Positions 19,833 to 30,297 are shown, counted from the first letter of the stretch. The stretch: DNA of 64,000 bases from Gallionella sp. (GCA_024641025.1 JAHEDW010000132.1:1-64000), one strand, 5' to 3'. Notes: generated by a model not told the origin, from the sequence alone. Made by a program: numbers and translations.

Positions 19833-21269
19833 TCAGTCCCTCGTGACGCGCAGAAGTTCTGCGCGTGTAGTTGTTCCGTCAACAAGCCAGCGTTCACCAT
19901 CTTCGCGCATCGTGCGCATTCCGTCCCGCAAAGCGGTAGCTCGGATATCTGCTTCAGATGCCCTGTTGTGTATCTGCGCGCGAATCTGGTCGGTTGCTAA
20001 TAACAGTTCATAGACGCCAACACGCCCTTGATAGCCGGTGTGTGCACATTTGTCGCATCCGGTTTCTTTCCAGAATTGACCATCATGTTGCTTGCAATGT
20101 GGACACAGTTTCCTCACTAGTCGCTGCGCGACCACGCCAAGCAGAGATGATGAAAGGAGAAAAGGTTCTATGCCCATGTCCAGTAGGCGTGTAACCGCTG
20201 CTGCCGAATCATTGGTATGCAGGGTTGCCAATACCAGATGGCCTGTCAGTGAAGCCTGCACCGCGATCTGAGCTGTTTCCAGATCGCGGATCTCTCCGAT
20301 CATTATAATGTCCGGATCCTGCCGAAGTATTGCACGCAGGGCTTTGGCGAATGTCATGTCGATACGTGGGTTGACCTGAGTCTGGCCGACACCGCTTAAT
20401 TCATACTCTATCGGGTCTTCTACTGTCAGAATATTAGTACGTGTGTCATTCAGTCGCGAAAGTGCAGCATAAAGTGTGGTGGTCTTTCCAGAACCGGTTG
20501 GACCGGTTACCAGAATGATCCCGTGGGGCTGCGCAATCAACTTGTCAAATTGTGCAAGCACGTCCTGGTTCATGCCGAGATGATGTAAATCGAGCTTGCC
20601 TGATTCCTTGTCGAGCAGACGCAATACTGCACGTTCGCCATGCCCCGTAGGAAGCGTTGAGACCCTTACATCGACAGCTTTTCCACCCACGCGTAATGTT
20701 ATGCGTCCATCCTGTGGCAGGCGTTTCTCAGCTATGTCAAGTTGTGCCATGATCTTGATGCGAGAAATCAGCGAGGCATGGATCGCCTTTTTTGGTTTAA
20801 CCACATCTCGTAAATTACCGTCGATCCGGAAGCGCACCACAGAGGTTTGCTCGAATGGTTCGATATGAATATCCGATGCACCTTCACGCAATGCCTGCGT
20901 CAACAGCGCATTGATCATGCGTATCACGGGCGCGTCATCGGTGGATGCCAGCAAATCCTCTACGGCAGGTATATCCTGCATCAGTTTTGCCAGATCAAGA
21001 TCCGCCTCATATTCGTCGATGACTTGAGCCGCATCACTGCCCGAACTGGCATATGCTTTTGAAATTTCAGCCGTTAGGGAATCCCGTGGAATCGATTTCA
21101 ACTTGATGCTGCCAAAATTGCGACTTACCTCAGCGATCGCATTGGGTGAAGTTGCATCAGATATCAAGACTTCAACCGTGCTGTCAAGGCTGTCGTTACG
21201 CAGTGCCAGCAAACCGTTGTCACGGGCGAAGGCATAGGGGAGCAGGCGGTTATCCATCTTGCTCATCAT
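19833..21269 (-). CDS. gspE: Type II secretion ATPase GspE
   Basis: GPTGSGKTTTLYAAL, Asp boxes, GEIRDLETAQIAVQASLTGHLVLATLHTND, CPHCKQ..GCDKC zinc site. Confidence 0.95.
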   Translation of the reverse strand: MMSKMDNRLLPYAFARDNGLLALRNDSLDSTVEVLISDATSPNAIAEVSRNFGSIKLKSIPRDSLTAEISKAYASSGSDAAQVIDEYEADLDLAKLMQDIPAVEDLLASTDDAPVIRMINALLTQALREGASDIHIEPFEQTSVVRFRIDGNLRDVVKPKKAIHASLISRIKIMAQLDIAEKRLPQDGRITLRVGGKAVDVRVSTLPTGHGERAVLRLLDKESGKLDLHHLGMNQDVLAQFDKLIAQPHGIILVTGPTGSGKTTTLYAALSRLNDTRTNILTVEDPIEYELSGVGQTQVNPRIDMTFAKALRAILRQDPDIIMIGEIRDLETAQIAVQASLTGHLVLATLHTNDSAAAVTRLLDMGIEPFLLSSSLLGVVAQRLVRKLCPHCKQHDGQFWKETGCDKCAHTGYQGRVGVYELLLATDQIRAQIHNRASEADIRATALRDGMRTMREDGERWLVDGTTTRAELLRVTRD

Positions 21270-21272
21270 GCA

Positions 21273-23456
21273 TTATTGTTGCGGCTCGGGTGTCGCAGCC
21301 GGTAGTTCTGTAGTGGCGTCCAATGTTGTAGCTGGCTTCGGTGCGCTCGACGGTGTTAAGGGCTGTTCCTGTTGATACAATGGTCCTCCGACAAAACGAC
21401 CATCCTGCAAGGGTGGCAATTTAGGCGCATCCATGTTTGGCAGCACGATTGTCCGTTCGGGTTGCCCGGCAATTTCTGCATTACGAATATATTGGTATCG
21501 ATCAGCGGCAAGATTCAAGCTCTGCTCGTTGCTGCGAATGATGGTTGGACGCAAAAACACCATCAGGTTGCGCTTTACGTGGCTACGCTTCTTATACTGG
21601 AATAATCCTCCGATGAGCGGTATGTCACCGAGTCCGGGCACTTTCTCGATTCCATCCTGCATAGTGTCATCGATCAAACCGCCGAGCACAATAATCTGCC
21701 CGTCATCTACTAGAACGTTGGTGTCGAGTGAACGCTTGGTGGTGGCGAGCCCGGCGCCCTCAGTGCTTACGGTATTATCAATACTCGAATTTTCCTGATA
21801 GATTGCCATCTTGACCGTGCCGCCCTCAGAAATCTGGGGTTTCACGCGTAACGTCAATCCGATATCCTTGCGTTCGACTGTCTGGAATGGGTTGACGCCT
21901 GCGGCACCAGCAGAAGCTGTGGTGGTGTATTGGCCGGTGATGAAAGGCACATTCTGTCCGACGATGATTTTCGCTTCTTCATTGTCAAGTGTGATCAGGT
22001 TGGGCATCGAAAGAATGTTGGTATTGCTGTCGGATTCAAGCGCATGCGCCAAAGCTCCCAGGCCAGACTGGTTAAGTATGCCCAAGGTCAAACCGTTGCC
22101 AGGGGGTAGAGGTATACCTGCGGCAGTTCTTGCGACAGCTTGGTTGATCAGGTTGTCGCCTTTTGTGCTGAAACCGGTTACTCCCCCGACCCTAACCGTG
22201 CTACTGGCATTTCCAGAAAGTCCGGCCCATTGGATTCCCAATTCGGCTGCTTTGCTTGCAGATACTTCAACAATCAAAGACTCGATGTAAACCTGCGCAC
22301 GGCGTGCATCAAGCTGGTCGATGATGCCGCGTAGATTACGGTATACCGTATCACTTGCAGTTATGATCAGGGTGTTAGTCGATGCGTCTGCCTGGATAAA
22401 TCCGGCTGGCCCTCCGCTTGGAAGCTGTGTTTGGGCAGGCGGCGGTGTATTCTGGGGCGTTGAAACGGGTGTTGTCGTAGAAAGGGAGGCGGCATCCAAC
22501 GAAACCACTGCGCGTAAGGTTTGAGCAAGCTTGGTAGCTTCAGCATTTCTTAAGTAAACAACGTGTACATTACCCGGTGTCGTAGTCGGTTGATCAAGTT
22601 TAGCGATGAGCGATTTTGCTTGGTTTGTTCGAGCCTCTGACTGTGAGCGTACGATGATGCTGTTGTTACGCGGATCCGCCAAAAGGTTGGTTCGACCCGT
22701 ATCGCCGCCGGGTATCGAGGCGCCGGATTCTAGAAGGCGACTTACCATGGCGGCGACATCGCTTGCGATGCCATGCCTGATAGGTACCACATCCACTTCG
22801 CTGCTCACCGGGCCGTCCAGTGCCTTGATGATTTTTCCAAGTCGCAAAAGGTTGTCAGCGTAATCCGTGATGATCAATGTGTTATTTCCCAGATTGGCAT
22901 TGATAGTGTTGTTGGGAGAGATTAGCGGGCGCAATACCGCCACTAGATTGTTTGCAGATTCGAAATCCAAATGAAAAATCTGGGTTACGATCTGGTCCCC
23001 CCGAACAGCACCCGCCTGGATCGGACCGCCCTGTAACTTGGCATCGGCTTCCGGGACTACTTTTGTATATCCGTTGCTAACGACTACCGTGTAGCCCCGC
23101 AAACGCAAAACCGAAGTCAATAGCTGGAATGCCTGAGTCTTAGTGAGTGGTTTCTCTGAAACAAGGGTGACCGTCCCTTTGACTCGGGGATCGAGAATGA
23201 ATGTAGTATTGGTGTAATCACCAACAGCTGCGATCACCGACTCGATATCAGCATCTACGAAATTGAGGGTCCCCTTGCCAGAGCCTGTTATTGCATTTGT
23301 TCCCGTGGTTTCAATCGAACCGGGTTCCTCTGCCTGAACTGGTTGCATGCTTGCCACAGTGCAAAGAATGATCAACGTCGCATAGATGGCTTTGCCAATT
23401 TCTCGATATGAATAAAGGGCTAGAACTGTTTCCGCAGTAAATCGACTATTTTTCAT
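21273..23456 (-). CDS. gspD: Type II secretion secretin GspD
   Basis: N0/N1 repeats (LNFVDADIESVIAAVGDYTNTTFILDPRVKGTVTLVS) and secretin domain (VPGLGDIPLIGGLFQYKKRSHVKRNLMVFLRPTII). Confidence 0.95.
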   Translation of the reverse strand: MKNSRFTAETVLALYSYREIGKAIYATLIILCTVASMQPVQAEEPGSIETTGTNAITGSGKGTLNFVDADIESVIAAVGDYTNTTFILDPRVKGTVTLVSEKPLTKTQAFQLLTSVLRLRGYTVVVSNGYTKVVPEADAKLQGGPIQAGAVRGDQIVTQIFHLDFESANNLVAVLRPLISPNNTINANLGNNTLIITDYADNLLRLGKIIKALDGPVSSEVDVVPIRHGIASDVAAMVSRLLESGASIPGGDTGRTNLLADPRNNSIIVRSQSEARTNQAKSLIAKLDQPTTTPGNVHVVYLRNAEATKLAQTLRAVVSLDAASLSTTTPVSTPQNTPPPAQTQLPSGGPAGFIQADASTNTLIITASDTVYRNLRGIIDQLDARRAQVYIESLIVEVSASKAAELGIQWAGLSGNASSTVRVGGVTGFSTKGDNLINQAVARTAAGIPLPPGNGLTLGILNQSGLGALAHALESDSNTNILSMPNLITLDNEEAKIIVGQNVPFITGQYTTTASAGAAGVNPFQTVERKDIGLTLRVKPQISEGGTVKMAIYQENSSIDNTVSTEGAGLATTKRSLDTNVLVDDGQIIVLGGLIDDTMQDGIEKVPGLGDIPLIGGLFQYKKRSHVKRNLMVFLRPTIIRSNEQSLNLAADRYQYIRNAEIAGQPERTIVLPNMDAPKLPPLQDGRFVGGPLYQQEQPLTPSSAPKPATTLDATTELPAATPEPQQ

Positions 23457-24229
23457 TTGAATTCCAGCGCGATGACTTCTGTGCCGCCAAGTATGCGGCG
23501 CTGCCCCAGCAAATTCAATAAGTTTGCCAGTTTTCTCTCATGCCCGGTTTCAGCTTCGGCTTTACCTGCGAACTGCAAGCGACCATTGTTGATACTCCCC
23601 GAACCACTTAACAGCAAAGGGCCTTTGATTGTCTTTAGCGTAACCGACGCATGAAGCTTTCGCCAATCGATTGCTAGATCATAGCTTCCCAATGGCTTGA
23701 TGGGGGATAACCGAGAGGCGATTTCATCCAGTTCAAGCTTCATCGATCCGATCAATTCGATATTCCCTTTCATTTGTGACAATTGTAGTAGTTGCCATGA
23801 TAGGCGCATCCTGCCAGACGGTTGAATGGTGTTCAACGGTGCCCCTAGTGCGGATAATCGTTCCGCTGGTAGTTCAATAGCTGATGGACTCACTTGTACT
23901 TGATGCCAACTGCCTGTTACGCTTACCGGCACTGATAGTGCTGCAGGGTTCTCCAGTTCAACAGCAATCCGGCCCAGCAAAATCGATGGCGATACTCGCC
24001 AGGAAAAGCGTCCAGGTAACAAAGGTGTAACCGGATCATTGTCCCCTGGTGAGGCACCTATAAAGGCTGATCCACGCCACAATGTGCCTTGTGCATCCCC
24101 CAGTGTCAAGCGTCCCGCCGACTGTGTTTCGAGCATGGGCACCAACCATGCTGCCGGAAAGAATGCCAGAACGGTGAGGGTGACACTGACAATACCCGCC
24201 AGTGACCATGTTAAGAACCGAAGCATCAT
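23453..24229 (-). CDS. gspN: Type II secretion protein N
   Basis: FPAAWLVPMLETQSAGRLTLGDAQGTLWRGSA; position between gspM and gspD. Confidence 0.85.
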   Translation of the reverse strand: MMLRFLTWSLAGIVSVTLTVLAFFPAAWLVPMLETQSAGRLTLGDAQGTLWRGSAFIGASPGDNDPVTPLLPGRFSWRVSPSILLGRIAVELENPAALSVPVSVTGSWHQVQVSPSAIELPAERLSALGAPLNTIQPSGRMRLSWQLLQLSQMKGNIELIGSMKLELDEIASRLSPIKPLGSYDLAIDWRKLHASVTLKTIKGPLLLSGSGSINNGRLQFAGKAEAETGHERKLANLLNLLGQRRILGGTEVIALEFK

Positions 24230-24738
24230 TCATTCCTGACTTGGCGAAGCGTCAATGCCGCATTGACATTATCAGGCTGATTCAGTGAGGAGATATTGGC
24301 ATCAACCACTGAAAGTCTGAAAGTCTTCTGGATATCATCCAGCCAAGTTACCATGCCGGCAAATGAGACCGCATCAAGTTGAACCTTTAGATAGTCGCCC
24401 GTAATGAGCAGATCGTGTAACTTTAAGCCGTTGCGCGAGAGAGAAGACTCGATTTGATTTTTATTAATGGGGGCCAAAGCAATCTGGGGTTTGTCGCCAA
24501 GTTCAGCTGCCTCCTTCGATAATGCCTGCATCAGCGCGACTTGCTGTCGAAGCAGCGGAAGTTCCTCGCTCAACTGTTTTCTTCCTGATAGTGCTGGATA
24601 GATAAGCAAAGCGTATATCAAACCGAAGCTAACGAAGGCAAATACAACAATGAGTAACAGGCGTTCACGAGCTTCGCGTAATGCCCAGAAGCTTGAAAAG
24701 GACTGGTTGTATTCCTTCAACAGATCAGTCAGTTTCAT
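24226..24738 (-). CDS. gspM: Type II secretion protein M
   Basis: MKLTDLLKEYNQSFSSFWALREARERLLL + TM; ATGA overlap with gspL. Confidence 0.85.
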   Translation of the reverse strand: MKLTDLLKEYNQSFSSFWALREARERLLLIVVFAFVSFGLIYALLIYPALSGRKQLSEELPLLRQQVALMQALSKEAAELGDKPQIALAPINKNQIESSLSRNGLKLHDLLITGDYLKVQLDAVSFAGMVTWLDDIQKTFRLSVVDANISSLNQPDNVNAALTLRQVRNE

Positions 24739-26003
24739 TTCACGCTCCGGATTTGCCATATGACATCTGTTTGCGATGGGATGCTTTCCAGTGCCAGACC
24801 TCGCTCGGTCAGCGCAGCCTTCATTTGTTGAGTCGGAGGATCCGCGTCAGGCTTCAAGCGCACCAACAGTCCCCGATCGTGATATTCCAGTCCTGTAATG
24901 GAAGGAGGGGAAGCAAGCGATGCCTTGACGCTGGCCCATGCTTCCCCGAATGAAGCTGCGATTGCGGGAAAGTCATCTGCAACGCTCATACCAGAGTTGC
25001 GTTTTCCAATCGAGATCTTTTGTTGCATTTGGGCAAGTGGGTCAATGATCACCGACTCGTTCGGGAATGTCGATTTAAAGATCTGGGTCATCGCTGAGCG
25101 TAGTGCATCCCGATCACTCTTCATGTGCCACCAGTCGATGTTCAAGGCACTGATGTTAATTAGCAGAACGGCGCTGCCCAGTACAAGTGGCCAACGCCAG
25201 GCATGCCAGTCGAAAGCAGAACGTGTGTTCATGCTATTTCCTGTCATCAGGTCGGGTATCGTGCTCTTTGTTCCTGGTATCCAATCTGACCAGTTGCCTG
25301 CGGATATCATCACGCGCTCATTCAGTCCGTGCTTATCCGCCAGATACTCGCGGTATTTGTGGATTTCACCTTGGGTAACGTAAATTTTGATGGATCCTTT
25401 AGGCACCACTGCGGATAGCGCCTGAATGACTTCTTGGGGTGCTGTTTGACTTGATTCTGCCTTTATTGAAATGCCGAAGCCATCTAGTTCATTCAGGCGT
25501 AGCGTCAAGTCTACATACGAATCATGCTCGGAAATCGTGGCAGTTACAACATCCGGGATATATGCAAGACATGACTGAGAGGGAAGTGCTGAGACATGAC
25601 GGGCGCCGAGCGTGATGAATGTCTTCGCAATCAGGCTGATCCAGTCGCGCTGTGCAACCCCAATTGTGCGTGAACCATTTGAGTAGCCGCCAGCGACGAT
25701 GACACAATCAGAAGGATCACAAAGCAAATACTCTTCGACCAAATTGGGTAATGCAGCTTTCAGCCTTGCAACCGAAAGGGGTGGGCTCTCAATACGCAGC
25801 AGATTAACGTCGCCCCCAGAAAGCAGCAACACGACTCGGCTCGCTTTTGATATCAATTCAGCAAGATTTGAAAGTAACGTAACTCCCTCACGTTCAATCG
25901 TGCCAGGATGCGATACCAGCGCAAACGAACACGATAGCGCGATCAATTGCTGAGCATTGCCCGCAATTGCTTTGGATGGAAGGCGAATGTAGAGTGTACT
26001 CAA
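24735..26003 (-). CDS. gspL: Type II secretion protein L
   Basis: Actin-like N-terminal region followed by TM and periplasmic domain; operon position upstream of gspM. Confidence 0.85.
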   Translation of the reverse strand: MSTLYIRLPSKAIAGNAQQLIALSCSFALVSHPGTIEREGVTLLSNLAELISKASRVVLLLSGGDVNLLRIESPPLSVARLKAALPNLVEEYLLCDPSDCVIVAGGYSNGSRTIGVAQRDWISLIAKTFITLGARHVSALPSQSCLAYIPDVVTATISEHDSYVDLTLRLNELDGFGISIKAESSQTAPQEVIQALSAVVPKGSIKIYVTQGEIHKYREYLADKHGLNERVMISAGNWSDWIPGTKSTIPDLMTGNSMNTRSAFDWHAWRWPLVLGSAVLLINISALNIDWWHMKSDRDALRSAMTQIFKSTFPNESVIIDPLAQMQQKISIGKRNSGMSVADDFPAIAASFGEAWASVKASLASPPSITGLEYHDRGLLVRLKPDADPPTQQMKAALTERGLALESIPSQTDVIWQIRSVK

Positions 26004-26166
26004 GGCTAATTGATCGTTTTACTCATCAGAAAATCCGGAAAGCAGAAGTTAGTTATGCTCACTAGCAATCTTAACATCACATGAGTGCAAATTACTGAAC
26101 CAAAAGCTATTGCCATTCAGCATAATACGCTATGCTTGTTGCAGTTTTAACAATAATTCTCACTGA

Positions 26167-27105
26167 ATGATAGTCAAGAAGCTGTACAACGCAAAAATTT
26201 GCATTTCTGGGGGCGTCGCATTTTTGTTACTTCTCGCCGCTCTTCCCGACGCATCGGCGGGCGTTGATATATCCAAGGAGTTATCACTAAGTGTCAACCA
26301 AAGAAATGATAATTTGAACTGGAACATCGCGGGCAGTTCGGTAAACGTTCTGTCCGAGCTCAAGTGGGAAAATATGTCGATTACACAGCTTCAGGCTGTA
26401 GGAGATATACGCTTCAAGGGTGATCTTAAAATCCGCGGCAAACTCGGTTATGGCATGGTTGGTTCGGGCAGCAGCCAGGATTCGGATTATAACGGCGACA
26501 ACCGTACCCAGGAATATTCACGTTCTATTAGCAACGTAAGTGGTGATGTATTTGATGCCAGTATAAGTCTGGGGAAAATATTTTATCTTTCTGGCCTGCA
26601 GGCGGGGCAATTTTTCACCTTATCTCCCTTTGTAGGACTTTCAGTGCACCAGCAAAACCTGACGATGAAAGATGGAGTTCAGATCATTCCCGCATCCGGA
26701 CCTTTTCCTGGCTTGGACAGCAGTTATGACGCTCAATGGATAGGGCCATGGTGGGGTGCGGAAGCCGCAATCGAAACAAAGAGAGGATGGGTTATAAAGG
26801 CAAATTTTGAATATCATCTGCTCGATTATTCCGCTAGTGCGAATTGGAATCTGCGTACAGATATGGCACATCCCGTCAGTTTTATACATGATGCTAATGG
26901 CGATGGCATTTTTATTTCTCTTGGAACAACAGTTCCTGTTCGAAAACACTGGAGAATGGAATTCTTTCTGGAGTATGGCAATTGGAGTACCGGCGCTGGT
27001 AGCGACCAGGTCTTTTTGGCCGACGGCACTGTAGGTTATACCCGTCTCAATGAGGTGAGCTGGGACTCATCAGCCTATCGCTTCGGTATAGTCCGAGAAT
27101 TTTAG
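26167..27105 (+). CDS. Outer-membrane beta-barrel protein (omptin-like fold possible) inserted in the gsp cluster
   Basis: Signal peptide, alternating beta strands, terminal ..SSAYRFGIVREF; omptin assignment is a weak impression only. Confidence 0.55.
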   Translation: MIVKKLYNAKICISGGVAFLLLLAALPDASAGVDISKELSLSVNQRNDNLNWNIAGSSVNVLSELKWENMSITQLQAVGDIRFKGDLKIRGKLGYGMVGSGSSQDSDYNGDNRTQEYSRSISNVSGDVFDASISLGKIFYLSGLQAGQFFTLSPFVGLSVHQQNLTMKDGVQIIPASGPFPGLDSSYDAQWIGPWWGAEAAIETKRGWVIKANFEYHLLDYSASANWNLRTDMAHPVSFIHDANGDGIFISLGTTVPVRKHWRMEFFLEYGNWSTGAGSDQVFLADGTVGYTRLNEVSWDSSAYRFGIVREF

Positions 27106-27165
27106 GAGTCTGCATCGTACTTGAATTCACTTGGAAAAGTGATCCGTAATCAACTGAATGTGCAA

Positions 27166-28119
27166 TTAATCCTGCCTGATCCATATCAATTTGGTGTTTG
27201 ATCCATTGCGTTCAATTAGCGCCTGCATATCCAGTTCTGCACGGGACATGCGCACTTTACCTTTTACCAGAAAGTAATTGGTCGTGACTGATTCCCTCCC
27301 GGGGGACACTGAAAAATGTTTGCCAGGTAATCGATTGGTAAAATCAGCAAGGTCACGATAACTTGCAGTATTGCGGCTTTTTAGCAGCGTCTCGATATCC
27401 TCGGGCGAGAGGGTGCCAATCCTTGCAGACAACACTTCAGACGACGCAGTGTTGATATTCACTGGTGTGGCACGCGGCAAAAAAATCACTAAGTCGCTAA
27501 GCTTGCTGAGTATTTCCGGGGAAAACCCAGGTACTGCTAGCAAATCATCCACATGTGCCAGTTTCATGAGGCGTGGTCCATTAAAACGATCTCCGGCAGC
27601 CGCATCGGATTCCGGCTTGATCAGCGTAAGCGACATCGCAACAGCGGTTGCCTGAGCCAGTGCCGAATCCAGTTTTTTATTCTCTAGCAACCGAGCGAAA
27701 ACTGCTACTTCCACTGGGTTGATGATGCCATTAGGGCAAAGATTGGTTAGGTTATAACGCGCCTGTGCATCGCTAATGCTGCCTGATAATGTAGCATCTA
27801 CGACGTCGGTATCAGCACGAACGCTTTCAATATATTGATCAAGCCGCGTTTCCCCAAGTGGGACCGCCCAAGGTTCATCTAGGTCATCGACACTCGAATA
27901 CTTGCCATCCTCGCGCAGAATCAATCCAGCCCAATCCAGCGCGCCGCGCAGTATCCATTGTTGTTGCAATTGCAGTCTCTGGTTTTCGATCGAACGCACC
28001 TGTACCTGCTGTTGCCAGAACAGACTTGCGACAATCGTGATCGCAAGTGTGGTCAACAAAAGGGCCGTTATTACTGCGACACCGTGTTGCCTAGCGTATA
28101 TGCAAGGAACAATTCTCAT
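27166..28119 (-). CDS. gspK: Type II secretion minor pseudopilin GspK
   Basis: RQHGVAVITALLLTTLAITIVASLFWQQQVQVRSIENQR; helix-hairpin region NINTASSEVL. Confidence 0.92.
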   Translation of the reverse strand: MRIVPCIYARQHGVAVITALLLTTLAITIVASLFWQQQVQVRSIENQRLQLQQQWILRGALDWAGLILREDGKYSSVDDLDEPWAVPLGETRLDQYIESVRADTDVVDATLSGSISDAQARYNLTNLCPNGIINPVEVAVFARLLENKKLDSALAQATAVAMSLTLIKPESDAAAGDRFNGPRLMKLAHVDDLLAVPGFSPEILSKLSDLVIFLPRATPVNINTASSEVLSARIGTLSPEDIETLLKSRNTASYRDLADFTNRLPGKHFSVSPGRESVTTNYFLVKGKVRMSRAELDMQALIERNGSNTKLIWIRQD

Positions 28120-28760
28120 ACTGCACCCAGCAGAAATATCTTGAGCAGGCTGGTGTCCCTTCCGCGAAGTTGGAGCTTGACTTCCAGCCCTGTTGGCAGC
28201 AACGGGTTCGTTGCCGGTCCGACTGATGGGACTGGTGCCAGAACGTTGTCAGGTGTGTGCCAACCTCCCACGCCCCACAGTCGCATAGTCAGTGCTGTCA
28301 CATCAGGTTGAAGTGCTACGACCGGGATCGAAGCGTCGCTTGCATCAGCTTGCCACATCGCGTCCAGTTCATTCAAATCGCGCGTTACGGCGGATTCCTG
28401 TCGTGTTAATACACCATCACTGACTGCGTAAGTGACTACTTGAAGTCGTGACGGTTGGTTGTCGGCAAATACTGTTCGAACCAGTTTCAACCTACCTGCT
28501 GCAATGGCCAATGGCACTCGGTCAGGCAGATTGTTTGTCGCAAGATGTGCGCAATCACTTTGTAGTTGCGCTAAGGCAAGTTGCATCCCGCGAGTATTTT
28601 CCAGGTCATTCGTAAGTGTGATGCGTGCTCTTACGATACTGTCAAGGCCCTGCCAGCCAATTACCGCGACAAAAGCGAGGACGGTGATTGCGACCAGGAG
28701 TTCAATCAGGGTCAAGCCCTTGTATCGCAGAAGCAGCATTGCCGAATTGCTATTGCGCAT
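28116..28760 (-). CDS. gspJ: Type II secretion minor pseudopilin GspJ
   Basis: KGLTLIELLVAITVLAFVAVIGWQGLDSIVRAR. Confidence 0.9.
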   Translation of the reverse strand: MRNSNSAMLLLRYKGLTLIELLVAITVLAFVAVIGWQGLDSIVRARITLTNDLENTRGMQLALAQLQSDCAHLATNNLPDRVPLAIAAGRLKLVRTVFADNQPSRLQVVTYAVSDGVLTRQESAVTRDLNELDAMWQADASDASIPVVALQPDVTALTMRLWGVGGWHTPDNVLAPVPSVGPATNPLLPTGLEVKLQLRGRDTSLLKIFLLGAV

Positions 28761-29142
28761 TTGGCACCACCTGAGCAAGTTTCAGGATGCTCCTCTGAGG
28801 ATCCTGTAAATTGAAGACGCTGACCTCAACACGGCGAAAATAGGGATTGGGAGTGGCATAGACAAATTCTTCACAGATCAGGGGCAAATCGTCTTGCGGA
28901 CAATCGAATCTGCGTTGCCCTAGCGGGGGCCACTCGCTCGAAAGCCGTATTTGTGCCAAACGGTTCTCAGCCGACCAGGTCGCCATCATGGAGGCACGTA
29001 GGTCGCTGCTGTTTTGAGTCAAGCTGCCGATTGCCCGAAGACTGGCTCCCAAAGCTGTACCGACTATTACCAAAGCTACCATTACTTCAAGCAAGGTGAA
29101 GCCGGCGCTGCGATGAAGGAAAGGGCACATAGGGGATCGCAT
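28750..29142 (-). CDS. gspI: Type II secretion minor pseudopilin GspI
   Basis: SAGFTLLEVMVALVIVGTALGASLRAIGSLTQN. Confidence 0.9.
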   Translation of the reverse strand: MRSPMCPFLHRSAGFTLLEVMVALVIVGTALGASLRAIGSLTQNSSDLRASMMATWSAENRLAQIRLSSEWPPLGQRRFDCPQDDLPLICEEFVYATPNPYFRRVEVSVFNLQDPQRSILKLAQVVPNAQ

Positions 29143-29143
29143 A

Positions 29144-29668
29144 TCATTCCACCGAGAAATGACCGATGCCATCTGCGCGGATTGTGGTCCGTAAATCACC
29201 AAACGCTAGTGTCAGGACAAATGGCTTACTTACCGGCTCGCGACCGAAAATGATGCGCGTTGGAATGGATTGGTCTGGTTGCTGTGGCATTATTGATAAG
29301 GTGATAGGAGAACGTTTGAATTCTCTTTCATGCAGCAGTTCATCACGATCGAGTTTCTGCCAGGTATTTTGTTCGCGTAACAGGAATCGATAACGATCTG
29401 CTTCCGCTTCGAACGCGATCGGACGATTGCGCACGATTGCCTCATCCCGCGCGAGTTGCATCAGCAAGGCAATTCGCTGTGCATCGCGTTGCAATATTTG
29501 GTGGTCGTCAGGCATCGCATTGAATGAAACCATGCCAAGTGTGATGCCTACAATTACCATCACGATCAGCAGTTCAAGTAGAGTGAAACCATGCGGCATC
29601 GACCTTGTCTGTCTGCTCTGGCAAGGTCGAGCCGATCTAGCCTGGGAAGATGTGCTTACAGATCCCAC
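29144..29668 (-). CDS. gspH: Type II secretion minor pseudopilin GspH (start may be at 29599, MPHGFTLLELL)
   Basis: PHGFTLLELLIVMVIVGITLGMVSF. Confidence 0.88.
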   Translation of the reverse strand: MGSVSTSSQARSARPCQSRQTRSMPHGFTLLELLIVMVIVGITLGMVSFNAMPDDHQILQRDAQRIALLMQLARDEAIVRNRPIAFEAEADRYRFLLREQNTWQKLDRDELLHEREFKRSPITLSIMPQQPDQSIPTRIIFGREPVSKPFVLTLAFGDLRTTIRADGIGHFSVE

Positions 29669-30111
29669 GAACCGATGTCGGCATCAATGCCGGTTCCTCC
29701 CGGTTGTCCATCAGCACCCAACGAAACCACATCGACCTCACCCCTGATTCCCGGGGAAAGAAACTGATAGGCATTTCCCCAGGGGTCTTTGGGAAGCTTA
29801 TCGAGATAACCACCAGTCTTCCAGCCATTGGCAGCAGGGCCGGTGGTGGGTTTGACGATGAGAGCCTGCAAGCCTTGGTCGGTAGTGGGGTAACGTTGAT
29901 TGTCCAACTTGTATAGCTTCAGGGCCTGCATGATGGTGGCGATATCCTGTTTGGCTGCGATGATGCGTGCATCATCGGTTCGGCCCATCAGTTTGGGTAC
30001 GACCAGAGCAGCTAGAATTCCCATGATAACTACCACCACCATGATTTCTATCAGGGTAAAGCCGCGCTTTGCCTTAGAAAAGTGTAATGAAACAGTTCGA
30101 TTGTTTTGCAT
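29656..30111 (-). CDS. gspG: Type II secretion major pseudopilin GspG
   Basis: KRGFTLIEIMVVVVIMGILAALVVPKLMGRTDDAR..KLYKLDNQRYPTTDQGLQALI..GYLDKLPKDPWGNAYQF. Confidence 0.96.
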   Translation of the reverse strand: MQNNRTVSLHFSKAKRGFTLIEIMVVVVIMGILAALVVPKLMGRTDDARIIAAKQDIATIMQALKLYKLDNQRYPTTDQGLQALIVKPTTGPAANGWKTGGYLDKLPKDPWGNAYQFLSPGIRGEVDVVSLGADGQPGGTGIDADIGSWDL

Positions 30112-30269
30112 GAGACTTTAATTTCAAGGGAAGTTGAATGAAATGCTAGTATAAATCCGAAGCAGGCTTCAAGTGTTGTCTACAGGCGGATGGATTTAGC
30201 ATATGCAGCAGAATGCAGCAGAACGGTCGTTAGGCTTTGATTCTTAATGAGCCCTGTGACGACAATTCG

Positions 30270-30297
30270 TTGTAAATTCTGCCAAGAACACTATAAT
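30270..30297 (+). promoter_or_regulatory. Sigma-70-like promoter for thrS
   Basis: TTGTAA, 16-bp spacer, TATAAT. Confidence 0.6.

Noticed and set aside
21811-22290. Plus-strand 159-aa ORF inside gspD
   Set aside because: Antisense shadow ORF over a strong secretin gene.
24898-25383. Plus-strand 161-aa ORF inside gspL
   Set aside because: Antisense shadow ORF; gspL is supported by operon context.
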